64,000 bases of DNA from Fonsecaea monophora (taxonomy: Eukaryota > Ascomycota > Eurotiomycetes > Chaetothyriales > Herpotrichiellaceae): NCBI RefSeq assembly GCF_001642475.1, contig NW_019174027.1:56014-120013 (forward strand), written 5' to 3'. A program made the position numbers and the translations under genes. The notes beneath the pieces were generated by a model. The model did not search any database and had not been told where the DNA came from. It worked only from the letters and a program-made list of their open reading frames with translations. Below are positions 34,123-44,273 of the stretch, piece by piece. Numbering within the stretch: the first letter of the stretch is position 1; every line of letters starts with the position of its first letter.

Positions 34123-34932
34123 ATGCCTTCCAAATACCTCTCGAAACTGCAGGGCAAGTCGGTCCTCCTGGTCGGCGGCACCACGGGCATCGGCTACGGC
34201 ATCGCCGAGGCGTGTCTGGAATTCGGGGCCAAGGTGGTCGTCGCCTCGCGGTCCGCCGACAAGGTCACCGCCGCCGTCGACAGCCTCAAGACCTCGTACC
34301 CTGAGCACGCGGCTAACGTGCGCGGCCACACTGTCGACCTGAACACGCTCGCGTCCGACGACGTGGAGAAGCAGCTCGTCGCACTCTTCGACTTCGCCAC
34401 GGACAAGGGCGCAAACCCGCTCGACCACGTCGTCGAGACCGCGGGCGATCTCCAGCTCGCGGGCAAACTGGGCCTCGACACCATCACCACGGATCTGATG
34501 CGCCAGGCCGGCGCCGTGCGGCTGGCCGGCGTCGTGCTCCTCGCCAAGGTCGCCGCCCGCTACCTCCACAAGGCCTCGACGAGCTCCTTCACCATGACCA
34601 GCGGCGCCCTCATCTACAAGCCGCGGCCGGGCTTCGGCGCCTTTGTCGGCATCAGCGGCGGCAAAGAACCCCTCACCCGCGGCCTCGCCGTCGACTTGGC
34701 CCCCATCCGCGTCAACCTCGTCAGTCCCGGCGCCATCGAGACCGAATTGCTCTACTCAACCATACCCCAGGGCATGAAGAGGGAGGAACTCGCCGCCCTG
34801 TACAAAAAGTCATCCTTGCTGGGGAAGTTGGGCTCCGTCGAGGACGTCGTCGAGAGTTACTTGGGCATCATCAAGAACTCGTTTCAGACCGGCACCGTCG
34901 TGCATTCCGAGGGCGGCTACCTCCTGATTTAG
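34123..34932 (+). CDS. Short-chain dehydrogenase/reductase, divergent active site
   Basis: 269 aa, intronless. The Rossmann fold is clear: GKSVLLVGGTTGIGYGIAEA with the nucleotide-binding GGTTGIG at residues 18-24, a DHVVETAGD block in place of NNAG, and RGLAVDLAPIRVNLVSPGAI after the active-site region. Ser160 is in place, but no Tyr lies where the YxxxK motif should be: residues 174-181 read FVGISGGK, giving Ile177 opposite the usual Tyr and Lys181 retained. The enzyme may therefore be inactive or use a different mechanism. Base composition is much richer in GC than its neighbours. The frame is open upstream to 33943 with a hydrophobic run; I start at MPSKYLSKL, next to the fold. It is convergent with the Zn2Cys6 regulator, 200 nt away. 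Confidence 0.82.
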   Translation: MPSKYLSKLQGKSVLLVGGTTGIGYGIAEACLEFGAKVVVASRSADKVTAAVDSLKTSYPEHAANVRGHTVDLNTLASDDVEKQLVALFDFATDKGANPLDHVVETAGDLQLAGKLGLDTITTDLMRQAGAVRLAGVVLLAKVAARYLHKASTSSFTMTSGALIYKPRPGFGAFVGISGGKEPLTRGLAVDLAPIRVNLVSPGAIETELLYSTIPQGMKREELAALYKKSSLLGKLGSVEDVVESYLGIIKNSFQTGTVVHSEGGYLLI

Positions 34933-35131
34933 AGCCCTGGCCACCACCAAGGGAGATGGACAATAGCCATTGTGAGCGTTGACGCGAGGAAAGGCTGCTG
35001 ATGGATGGAGTTACCACAATGTCGGTCCGAAGATGATGTCTTTCTTTTGGTCAAAGCTAACGTGGTTGGTGGACCAAGACAATGCAAATCCCAAGTGATT
35101 GTTATCAGTTGCCCGCTCGAGGGAAATTCCA

Positions 35132-37764
35132 TTACAGCATCAGCCCCCAATCCCAGTCTTGAACCCCCGTCCCAATCTGTGTTCCGTCATTGTTCGCAAA
35201 TCCCCCTGGTGGTCCAGCTTCGCCGGCACTGCCGAGATCACCCATCCCAGCCATGGCCGCATGGCTCAGACGATCGCAGTAGATATCGTACCCGTCAATG
35301 ACAGTGTCGATCTCGGTCATCCAGGCATTCATGCTCGTGTCAGTAGAATCCGTAGTCGGAAAGGTGAAAGGCGGCGTGGTGAACCCGGCTCCCGTGTTTG
35401 GAAAGTTTGTCCACGAGGCACCGGTATCTTGTTGGGTCTGCACATTGGATGGCGGACGAGGCTGTTGGGACTGCGGCCGGGGTCTGTAGTCCAGACTCTC
35501 TCCACAGAGTCGGTAAATGATATCTCGACACTTTGGGGCACTTGGGTTTAGGTCGTTCATTGCGTTAATTATGCTCAGAGCTGTCAGGACTTGATCCCGC
35601 CATGAGCTGGCATCCGGGTGATTTGGGTTGCGCCGCAGACAGTGGATCGGAATCAACGCCGCTTGGAGTAGGAAATATCTGCCCGAGTGGATGATATTAG
35701 CAATCAAACCCGCAACAGGATCACAGCCGTGACAGAAAGACAGAACACCAGCACTTACAGGACATACCAAGCCGCAAGCCTGGTGTGAGTTCCCGATGAC
35801 CAAAACTGGAAAATGGCCGAAATGCACTCCTCAGCGGCCTTGAAGCACCGATTGGTGGCAATTGTTTCAGCAGAAGCGTTTTGCGCCGGCGGGACAGCAG
35901 CTGCTGTGGTGCCGTCCAAGCCGTCTTGTGCTGATCGAATCAAGAACGGGCGGTACATGATGATGCGCATGATTCGAAAGCGCCAGCGGCTGATGGCATG
36001 ACCCAGAAGATACTCGTTGGGAAGTGGTAAGTTGTCGTCGCGGAAATAGGGAGGAAGGCCACTTAGCCAGCCGTCGATGAGCTCATCATCGAGGGAGATC
36101 AGCTCAGCGGCAGAAGGAATGGGATTAGAAATGAGTCGATTGTAGATTCTGATTGTGTGAAGATGGTAGGATGACTGAGTTCGGACGTATGTGTAGATGG
36201 TGGCCTCATTGACCTCGGGTGGGCAAGACGTAGAGTCCATTTGGAGATCCTGTTCTCTGTGTCAGTATATGAAAAGCTCGGGGTTGGGCAGCACCGACCT
36301 TCTCGTGGATATTCAGCGGAAACGGGATATCGACTCCTACTTGTGGCCAATTCAATGGTCTGCCATAAGTCACGGTTGCGCCGACATCCAGCACACAGAG
36401 CGACCACCATACTCTCCTCCGGATCTCCTTCTTGAACGGCGCAGTCTGCCATCCACGAAACTCCTTGTGGAGGCCCAGCGAGATGGCGAGCCGCAGCGCA
36501 ATGCCTCCGTAGTTGTAGCCACTGTTGGGTCTGTTTCTTTTTTGCAAGTAATTTGCAGCCATGGCAAATGCCTGGACCAGACTAAGACTTCCAGTCTCTA
36601 GCGAGTTGATGGACAAATTCGCTTTCACGCCGTTGAAAAGAGTGACGTGGGTATCATCCGAGGAAGTACTCGAGACAAAGGAACCAAGAGCCGCGACGAG
36701 ATTCGCCAGAGTGTGCCATGTGCTTCCCATGGTGCGGCTGTTGAGCTTCGCGTATTGTTCACGGAAAGTAGCTTCATGGAGGATGGGAAAGGTTGGGTGG
36801 TAGAGAGCAAAATAGGCATCGATGAGTGTATCAACAACCGCCCGGGTGAATAGAGGCTGTGCCCGCAGCCAGGGGGTAGCGGTTGCCGGATACTCACTCG
36901 AGCGATGGCTGAAGAGTTGCTCCAGACTTTCCCGTCGTTCACTCTTTGTATCTGTCTTGTTTTCGGTCCCTGTACCTCTCCAAATGAGCCGTAGGAGAGC
37001 GGAGCCCGAGACGGATCCAAGAAAGCCAGCATTCGAGTCGTCAGCAGTCAACGTGGCCATTCCGTCTGTGATTTTGGGGATCTCAGACTCGACATCATCC
37101 CCAAATGCTGAACGGCCGGCACCGGGATCCGCAATATTCCACGAAGATTCCCGTTCATCCCATTCAAAATCGTCGTCAGCTGCTGGGGGATTTTCGAGGG
37201 GGAAAGGAGTATCGTCGGCCACATCGCCTTTTGAATCAGCAGGGGACTCGAGGTGACTTAGATTGACTTTCTGATCCGAACCTGCCCCAATCGTCGAGAA
37301 GGACTCTGTACGCTCCTGTTGGCGCTGCGCCGAGCCTTGCGCTGGAGAAGGGAGGAAGCCTGATGTAGTCGCCTGGGAAGACGATTCGGTCGCAGCTTTG
37401 GATGGGACGTCCAGTTTGTTGGTGATGCCATGAGCAAGCATTTGCGACAATTCAGTCTCTGTAAAAAATGTCCTCAATAGAGCTTCTGCTTTCTCCAGTC
37501 GCTCTTCAACCTCGGTCAGGTGCCTGTGGATGCATTAGTCCCAGCGAACTTGACGGAATGCGCGGCACGAGGGAGAGTGTATGCCACTGACTTTCTCGTC
37601 AAAGATGATCTGCTGTGCTTGTCATACAGACAGTGTCGATTGTAGCGTTGACAGATGGAACACACTGGCATCCTGCCATCGCAACGTCCTTTGCGACGCC
37701 GACATTCGCGGCAAGATTGCCCAGCGTTCGGACCAGGACGTTCAGCCCTCGAAGGTTCTGACAT
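35132..37764 (-). CDS. Zn2Cys6 transcription factor, Gal4/Lac9-like
   Basis: Four exons on the minus strand: 37764-37592, 37523-36299, 36249-35759, 35678-35132; 811 aa. All introns (68, 49 and 80 nt) are GT-AG and phases close. The binuclear zinc cluster uses Cys18, 21, 28, 35, 38 and 45 (CX2CX6CX6CX2CX6C). It is followed by a basic linker, then HLTEVEERLEKAEALL as the dimerisation coil. The fungal transcription factor domain runs over about residues 275-560: LIDAYFALYHPTFPILHEAT, YNYGGIALRLAISLGLHKE, RRRVWWSLCVLDVGATVTYG. The C-terminus is Gly/Asn/Asp-rich. Family knowledge: such factors activate sugar or specialised-pathway genes. Placement between an SDR and a medium-chain dehydrogenase suggests local control, which is inference. 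Confidence 0.9.
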
Positions 37765-38224
37765 GATACGCGATCCCGGAAATATTATTTAGCGACGGGG
37801 CTTCGTGGGTCAAGGATATATGGGAAGGTCTGGGGATGGGATATAAAACGGTGTCTTGTGCCATGTTTTGTTTGCCTCACAAGCCCCGCCGGTGGCCCAC
37901 TGGTGCCACCACCAGCCACCATGGATGATGCTTTTGGTTGCCAGTTTGAAAGCGGCCGCGGGCCCGGGACTGTTTGAGTGGCCGCTTAGAGCTTGGAAAC
38001 CCTAGCCTATCGGCTATCCCAGGGTGCCCAACTTGCCCAGGCAGTGGAGGATGGCGCGGAAAGACATCATTGGCCAGTCACACGTTGAATATTTTGCAGA
38101 AGGAGGAGACGTGAAGAGGCGAAACCAGGTAAAGTGGGTGACGAGAGGCGAAATTCGCAAAATCTCTAAAGTGCGCCATACAATACAATGTCCTCGTCTG
38201 CGCTTGATTCAATCCCCAGCACAT
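37765..38224. other. Upstream region of the Zn2Cys6 gene
   Basis: About 460 nt between two minus-strand genes. It should hold the regulator promoter and the dehydrogenase 3' region. No gene is seen. Confidence 0.5.
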
Positions 38225-39423
38225 TCAGGGACTGACCCGTATAACAACCTTGCCAAAGTGTCCCCCTCCAAATAGATATTGGAAGGCTTCTTTGGCTTCG
38301 TCAAAGGGGAAAATTTTGTCGACCACAGGCCTGATCTTCTTCGCAACGTAGAAGCGCATCATTTCTTCAAACCTGTCCTTGGGCCCGTTGAGGATTCCTT
38401 TCAGCGTGACATTGCGCCGCAACGCAAGGACGTTGGTATTGGTGCGATCGGTAGGTTCGTCTTGCTTCCCACTTAGATAACCAATGCAATCGATGAGACC
38501 CCCAAATGCAACACAGTCGAATGATTTCCTTAGGGTATGTGCGCCTCCCGTCTCAAATATAATGTCGGCACCCTCGTTCTCGGTCAAGTCCATCACGGTA
38601 TTCTGCCAGTCTGGATCCTTGCGATAGTTGATCGTGAATGTCGCTCCCAACGCCTTGGCCCGAGCAAGTTTGGCATCCGAGGAGGAAGTTACAATTGCTT
38701 GTGAGATGATCAGAATCCGAAGAAAATGGGTATAGAAGCCACTCACTCTTTGCACCGGCGGCATGTGCTATTTGTAGGCCACTTATGGAAACTCCACCGG
38801 TCCCTTGCAGTAGAATCGTTTCTCCGTGCCCACCTGGATGATTGATGGGTCTCATTTCGTTGATAGACATCCATGCTGTGACTGCAGCAATAGGGAGAGT
38901 GGATGCTTCCTCATCATTGAGGTAATCAGGTGCTTTGACCAAGCCCGTCGCTGGAAAGACTCTATATTGCTGAAGTACACCATCAAGAGGCAACCCGAGA
39001 CCAAAGGCCATGTCCTTCTCTTTGATCTGGCCGGTGAGATGTGTCTGGCAGAAAATGGACAAGACACGGTCTCCGATATTCCATATGCCATGCTTGGAAT
39101 TCCCGATCCCAACCACAATACCGCACATATCTGAGCAGGGTACGACTTTTGAGCTCGCCCCAACGGCTTTGTGGTGAGTATAAAGGCCCATGGCCACTAC
39201 ACGATAAGGTGAGCGAGTGCCTCTCCACCGGTGCCATCAGAAGGCAAAAAATTCTGAAGTCCAGCGTACCTTCAGTATCTCGATAATTCAGAGACACTGC
39301 ACGAACTTGGACAAGCACTTCACCCTCACCCGGTACGGGAATTGGACAGGTGGATTTGGTCAACTTGTCCAAACCGTCTTGTGCGGTTTCCCACCCGATC
39401 ATCGTTTGCGAGTCGGCAGACAT
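38225..39423 (-). CDS. Medium-chain dehydrogenase/reductase (quinone-oxidoreductase-like)
   Basis: Three exons on the minus strand: 39423-39270, 39196-38747, 38697-38225; 358 aa. Introns are 73 and 49 nt, GT-AG, and phases close. GroES-like N-terminal domain: [20 protein letters not shown], then [11 protein letters not shown]. Rossmann domain: [20 protein letters not shown] (nucleotide-binding GTGGVS), then [20 protein letters not shown]. The catalytic-zinc ligand pattern (GHE) is absent, so it belongs with the zinc-independent oxidoreductases. The substrate is unknown. The open frame can be extended to 39501, but [12 protein letters not shown] is the natural start. It is in tandem with the Zn2Cys6 gene and divergent from CAP. 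Confidence 0.88.
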
Positions 39424-39932
39424 CGTGTGCCGGAGTTGAGACAAAAGGGGGGTTCGGAGAGCGACTGAGTACTCAGTAGGAGAGGTAGGCGAAGGCACCA
39501 AAGTCCGGAATCTATCTCAACAAATCTGTGAGCAACGAGCATTAGTTCATCTTGAAGTGATCCTAGCTGGTCATGACATTAGCTCATGGAACGAGTCCAT
39601 CCCATACTGTGGATCAGCATCGCTTATGTCCGCTGTCTGCTGTCCGTTTTCTGAGTGGAGAGATCTGGTGCGGGTAGGAGGTCTTTTGAGGCCAAGTGAG
39701 ATGCTACTGATCCGTCCTGTTGCTTGTGGAGGCGGAGAGTGTTATGGCGTCATAATGCTTTGTCCTCCACCGGAATTTTGTACGGTGACGCAGGGCGTCC
39801 ATAGCAAACTGCGGCTCACTAACCAATGTTTGGCCGAAGCGTCTTTGCCTTACAACTCCGCGACAACTTATCCTGTGTAAGATCCGTAACCACCTATTCT
39901 TTGGATAAAATCATTTAGTGCACTCTTTCACC
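39424..39932. other. Divergent promoter, dehydrogenase and CAP
   Basis: About 500 nt between divergent starts. A GAGTACTCAGTA element lies at about 39464. No gene is seen. Confidence 0.5.
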
Positions 39933-41774
39933 ATGGCGGCGCAAGGGACTATGCACAATCTAACAACTCTCATCAAGAGGTGTGTGGTCTTTTCTGTGTC
40001 CCAGCTTCGCTTCGCTCCCGTCCAGCTGTCAGGGTCTCAATGGATCTAACCCATGCTAACTGCGTTGCCTGGCCCAGACTAGAAGCTGCCACTTCACGAC
40101 TTGAAGACATCGCAACAGCCATAGATGGTCCAGGAGCCACTTCAAGCAATGGAGTTATCCTTGCTCTCTCTCCGCCGTCCGCTGCTGGTACTCCGGAGCA
40201 GACAACGCCCCCTCCAGAACCTTTGCCTAAATCGGTAGACGCCTTCAATCAGATCATCGAGGAGGATGTTGTGGCTTTTGTCAAGGCTAGTGAGAAGATC
40301 GGTGGTCTCGTGGAAGAACAAGCCAAGGCTGTCAAGGCGGCCTTTGAAGCTGAACGGACATACCTCCACGTCGCAGCGAAAGCAAAGAAGCCCGATCCAC
40401 AACCTCCTGAGTTGATGACTGAACTCCACCGGTATACTTCAACTGTGGACGAAATCCGAGAAGCCAACCGCCCGTCTCCTTTGTTCACCCACCTCAGTGC
40501 CGTTTCAGAAGGTATTGTGGCCTTGGGCTGGATCGTGGAGAAGAGACCCGGTGATTTCGTGACGGATACACTTGGAGGAGCTCAATATTGTAAGTGACTT
40601 TCCAGTCCGGAAGCTGTCTCTTATACCTAGCACACTTCGGGCACAAGTTTCCGGACTGTGTCACGTTCCGAACTGCAAGCCATGATACTGACAGGATCTC
40701 GCAGATGGGAACAAGATTCTGAAAGAGTACAAGGACAAGTAAGTGGTGCTGGATCAGTTTGCTCCGTCCGTGTCGCTGACAGGGTTCGATAGGGACAAGT
40801 CACATGTCGAATATATCCAGGCTTACTACAAAGTCTTTCGATCCCTTGCCGCATACGTGAAGGAGCATTTCCCCACGGGTCTCACATGGAATACCAAGGA
40901 TGGCATTGATGCTCTCGAGGCCCTGAAGCAAATACAGTCCGGCGGGGCTGCCCCCAGTGCACCAACAGCTGCTGGGGGTCCTCCGCCTCCTCCACCGCCA
41001 CCACCTCTACCGAAATTCGACGACGATGGCCCCCCAGCTCCCCCGCTACCTCCATCGGGAGCTGCTTCACAAGGCGGAGACATGTCTGCAGTCTTCGACC
41101 AGATCAATCAAGGTTCTTCCGTCACGGCAGGCTTGAGGAAGGTCGACAAGTCAGAAATGACACACAAAAACCCGGCACTGCGAGGCAGTTCCACGGTGCC
41201 ACATCGATCCGCATCCCAGACGTCCGTTACAGGACGTGGCAAGTCTCCAGTTCCCAATAAGAAACCCGACAGCATGAGGTCTAAGAAGCCTGGTCGGAAG
41301 GAACTGGATGGGAACAAGTGGATTGTCGAAAACTTTGAAAATCTCCCGAGCGAAATCATTGAAATTCCGGCCGAACTCAATCACAGCATTCTAATCTCCA
41401 AATGCAATAAATGCGTCCTCAAGGTCAGCGGCAAGGCCAACGCGATTTCTATCGACAACTGCACAGGTCTTTCAATACTGGTGGACTCACTGGTCTCCAG
41501 CCTGGACGTGATCAAAGCACCCAAGATTCAGATTCAGGTTGACGGAGTGGTACCGACCATTCTCCTCGACCAGGTGGACGGAGCTCAGATCTACTTGTCA
41601 AACCAAAGTCTAGGCACGGAGATTTTCACCAGCAAATGTAGTGCCATCAATGCGGTGTTGCCTCCCAAGGATGAATCCGAAGACGATAGCAAGGAAGTGC
41701 CGTTCCCTGAGCAGATACGCAGTGTGATAAAGAACGGCACCTTGGTCAGTGAGATTGTCGAACATGCGGGTTAG
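39933..41774 (+). CDS. SRV2: Adenylyl cyclase-associated protein (CAP/Srv2)
   Basis: Four exons: 39933-39979, 40078-40589, 40705-40738, 40793-41774; 524 aa. Introns are 98, 115 and 54 nt, GT-AG, and phases close; exon 3 is only 34 nt. N-terminal region: MHNLTTLIKRLEAATSRLED, the cyclase-binding start. The helical folded domain ends near VEYIQAYYKVFRSLAAYVKE. A polyproline tract (nine Pro) lies at about residues 260-270, followed by a WH2-like region and the C-terminal CARP beta-helix (KWIVENFENLPSEIIEIPAE, NKCVLKVSGKANAISIDNC). Family knowledge: CAP recycles cofilin-bound G-actin and links it to Ras/cAMP signalling. The co-location with a cAMP-receptor-like GPCR in the same window is probably chance. 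Confidence 0.95.
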
Positions 41775-42409
41775 GAGGTATTACCAGTCTTCTTCTTCGA
41801 GCGTGTATCATTAGCGATTGTGGTTCCAGGATGGCTCAGATGGTCTCTTACAAGTGGGCTGACCATTCATTTGTGCCGTTGCTACTTTAGAAGAGGATGT
41901 TGGGGATTTCCAGATTTGGCCATTCAGCGGGTCTTGACAGGGATGTTTCGATTCGATCATTTGCATGCCGTCTCTTGGTGAGATGGATATCAGCCGTTGT
42001 CACTTGAATTTCTGAATGGCCCGCCGAGGGCCTTTTAAGATGGATCTCAATTTGATGGAATGCTCCCAGGTACCGAACACGATGGAGTAATTGTCTATCT
42101 GCGATATTCACTTTCCATATGCGCAGTAAAAGCGGTTTCTTGTTTCGTATCGATTCGATTGCCGTCCACCTAAATGGCAACATGTGGAGTGCAAAGATAT
42201 CAAAAGTACAAGCTTGCTCTATATCTTAAGAAAAGTGTACTCACCTGTTCTCTCCTCTACGCCGCAGGTCGCGATAACTATAATTTGTTCCCTTGGTACC
42301 ATCCCGCTACGAGGACTCCCATAGCACCGCGGACGCGAAGGACATCATCTATGTGTTAGATTTTTTCTGCTGTGTTCTCTTGCCACCGGTAGAGCCGAGA
42401 CACATCAGA
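41775..42409. other. Intergenic, CAP to metallophosphoesterase
   Basis: About 630 nt. CAP 3' region and the phosphoesterase promoter/leader. The phosphoesterase frame is open upstream to 42293 but shows no conservation there. No other gene is seen. Confidence 0.5.
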
Positions 42410-43840
42410 ATGGCGACCACCTCGAGAAGAAAAGAGCGGAAGATGATATCCACCCGCATCCTGATCATATCGGACACGCACGCCCAGCTACCCTCGCAGC
42501 CAGGTGAAGGAGCATCTCCGGCGGCGCCGGCGGTGGTGCCGTTCCAGGCCCCGCTCCCCGCGGCCGACGTGCTCATTCACTGCGGCGACCTGACGATGAA
42601 CGGGGCGCTTTCGCAGCACGAAGCCGCCGCGACCTTACTCAGGAACACCCCCTCCGAGACGCTCAAGATCGTGGTCCCGGGAAACCACGACATCACGCTC
42701 GACAGGGGATACTACGCCCGCTTCCCGCGCCTGCACGCCCATTACGACACATACGCGGACGACGCGCTCGACCGCATCCGCGAGTTGTATACCGGTCAAA
42801 GGGCGAGGGATGCCGGGATTCGGTATCTCGAGGAAGGGGTCGCGGCGTTTACGCTGAGGAATGGCGCCCACTTGACCGTGTATGCGAGCGCGTGGCAACC
42901 AGAGTTTTGTAATTGGGCGTTTGGGTATGAGAGGGGTGTCGATAGGTTTAATCACCCCTGTTCGCGGCGTCAGGGTCCGGAGACGGGGGATGATGAAGAT
43001 GGAGAACAGGCAGGTCAAGGGGACGGACATCGTATCGAGCATGAACCACCCTCTCCAGTCCCCGTCCCCGACCACGGAGAAATCGACATCGTCGTCACCC
43101 ACGGTCCCCCAAGGGGCATCTTGGACAAGGTCTGGGCTCCCGGGCCCGACGGTGTGAATCACGGGGAGAATGTCGGCTGTGACCATCTCCGCAGGGCGGT
43201 TGGGCGGTGTCGACCGCGGATTCATTGCTTTGGGCATATTCACGAGGCGTGGGGGGCGGTGTGGAAGAGGTGGTTTGATGGGAAGGATGGGGGTGGTGTT
43301 GGGATCGAGATTCGGGGAGAGGGAGGATACACGTCTATAACTGGGGGTGATGTCGGTCGTGACGAGCACGATGATGGGACCGAGACTGAGAAAAGAGAGG
43401 GCAGGGGAGAGAAACAGAATGGGTCTGCGACCAGGCGTAGCAATGTCGAAGATGTTTCATTTCCTTCCTCGATGACCGAGCAGAGACAGCGACAACAAAC
43501 CCAACAAGACTCAACCATCTCACCCTCACAATTCCCCAACCCGCCATACCACCCCAAGGACAACCCCAACTGCTACTACATGTACAAGACACAGAACCCG
43601 CAACAGGACGTCCCCGGCGGCGAAACACTCCTCCAGCCCGACCCATACGAAGAGCAGATTCGGCAGAGGTGCGCAACGACCGTGGACGCGCGCGGGCTCG
43701 AGTTCGGCGCGGAGACGCTCTTTGTCAACGCGAGTATCATGAATCTCCGGTACAGGCCGGTGAATGCGCCGTGGTTGGTCGATGTCATGTTGCCTGAGGC
43801 GGAGGATGGGGATCAGGGGGGAGGGACGAGGAATGAATGA
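42410..43840 (+). CDS. Calcineurin-like metallophosphoesterase
   Basis: 476 aa, intronless from MATTSRRKERKMISTR. Metal-binding motifs appear in order: LIISDTHAQ (D-x-H), LIHCGDLTMNG (GD), VVPGNHDIT (GNHD), DIVVTHGPPRG (H) and HCFGHIHEAWG (GHxH). This set matches the MPPED/UPF0046-type phosphoesterases. The C-terminus ETLFVNASIMNLRYRPVNAP is conserved in fungal members. The substrate is unknown. Two low-complexity segments interrupt the fold: an acidic/Gly-rich run after RFNHPCSRRQ (about residues 185-220) and a longer Gln/Ser/Asp-rich stretch (about residues 300-410) before the C-terminal block. The open frame extends to 42293, but the start at 42410 keeps the fold whole. It is convergent with the next gene. 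Confidence 0.88.
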   Translation: MATTSRRKERKMISTRILIISDTHAQLPSQPGEGASPAAPAVVPFQAPLPAADVLIHCGDLTMNGALSQHEAAATLLRNTPSETLKIVVPGNHDITLDRGYYARFPRLHAHYDTYADDALDRIRELYTGQRARDAGIRYLEEGVAAFTLRNGAHLTVYASAWQPEFCNWAFGYERGVDRFNHPCSRRQGPETGDDEDGEQAGQGDGHRIEHEPPSPVPVPDHGEIDIVVTHGPPRGILDKVWAPGPDGVNHGENVGCDHLRRAVGRCRPRIHCFGHIHEAWGAVWKRWFDGKDGGGVGIEIRGEGGYTSITGGDVGRDEHDDGTETEKREGRGEKQNGSATRRSNVEDVSFPSSMTEQRQRQQTQQDSTISPSQFPNPPYHPKDNPNCYYMYKTQNPQQDVPGGETLLQPDPYEEQIRQRCATTVDARGLEFGAETLFVNASIMNLRYRPVNAPWLVDVMLPEAEDGDQGGGTRNE

Positions 43841-44273
43841 GATGGAAGGTCACGAGGTAATGAGGTCATGCGGTAATACATGAGGCGGAACAAGGAAGAA
43901 AAGAAATGAAAATGGTGGTGATAGAGAGTAAGGGAAGGGATGAAAAGGGGTATAGAATAGATCAGAAGCTATACGGCCATACGGGCAATACGGTATAGTA
44001 TTATAAACGCACACCTGTTCTCGACTGGAAAGAGAAACATGTTCAGCAACTCGAATTTTGATACAAGAACATCAAAAGACATCCGCTAATATCGACACAC
44101 AACTAGAGCATCCAATACAGATAGCCTGATGACCACAAAATGAAAAGACCACCAAGGGATATACCCATGCTGCCATGCTTAGGTACAGCAGGAATCAGCA
44201 CACTACTTCTCCCACGTAAACCGTCACATGCATTGCGAGTGACCACTCTCCCAAATCTTCTTTCCCGCAAACA
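43841..44273. other. Convergent intergenic region
   Basis: About 430 nt with the 3' ends of the phosphoesterase (+) and the mitochondrial-type gene (-). AT-rich. No gene is seen. Confidence 0.5.

Noticed and set aside
42635..43369. 244-codon minus-strand frame
   Set aside because: Antisense to the metallophosphoesterase, whose motifs are clear.
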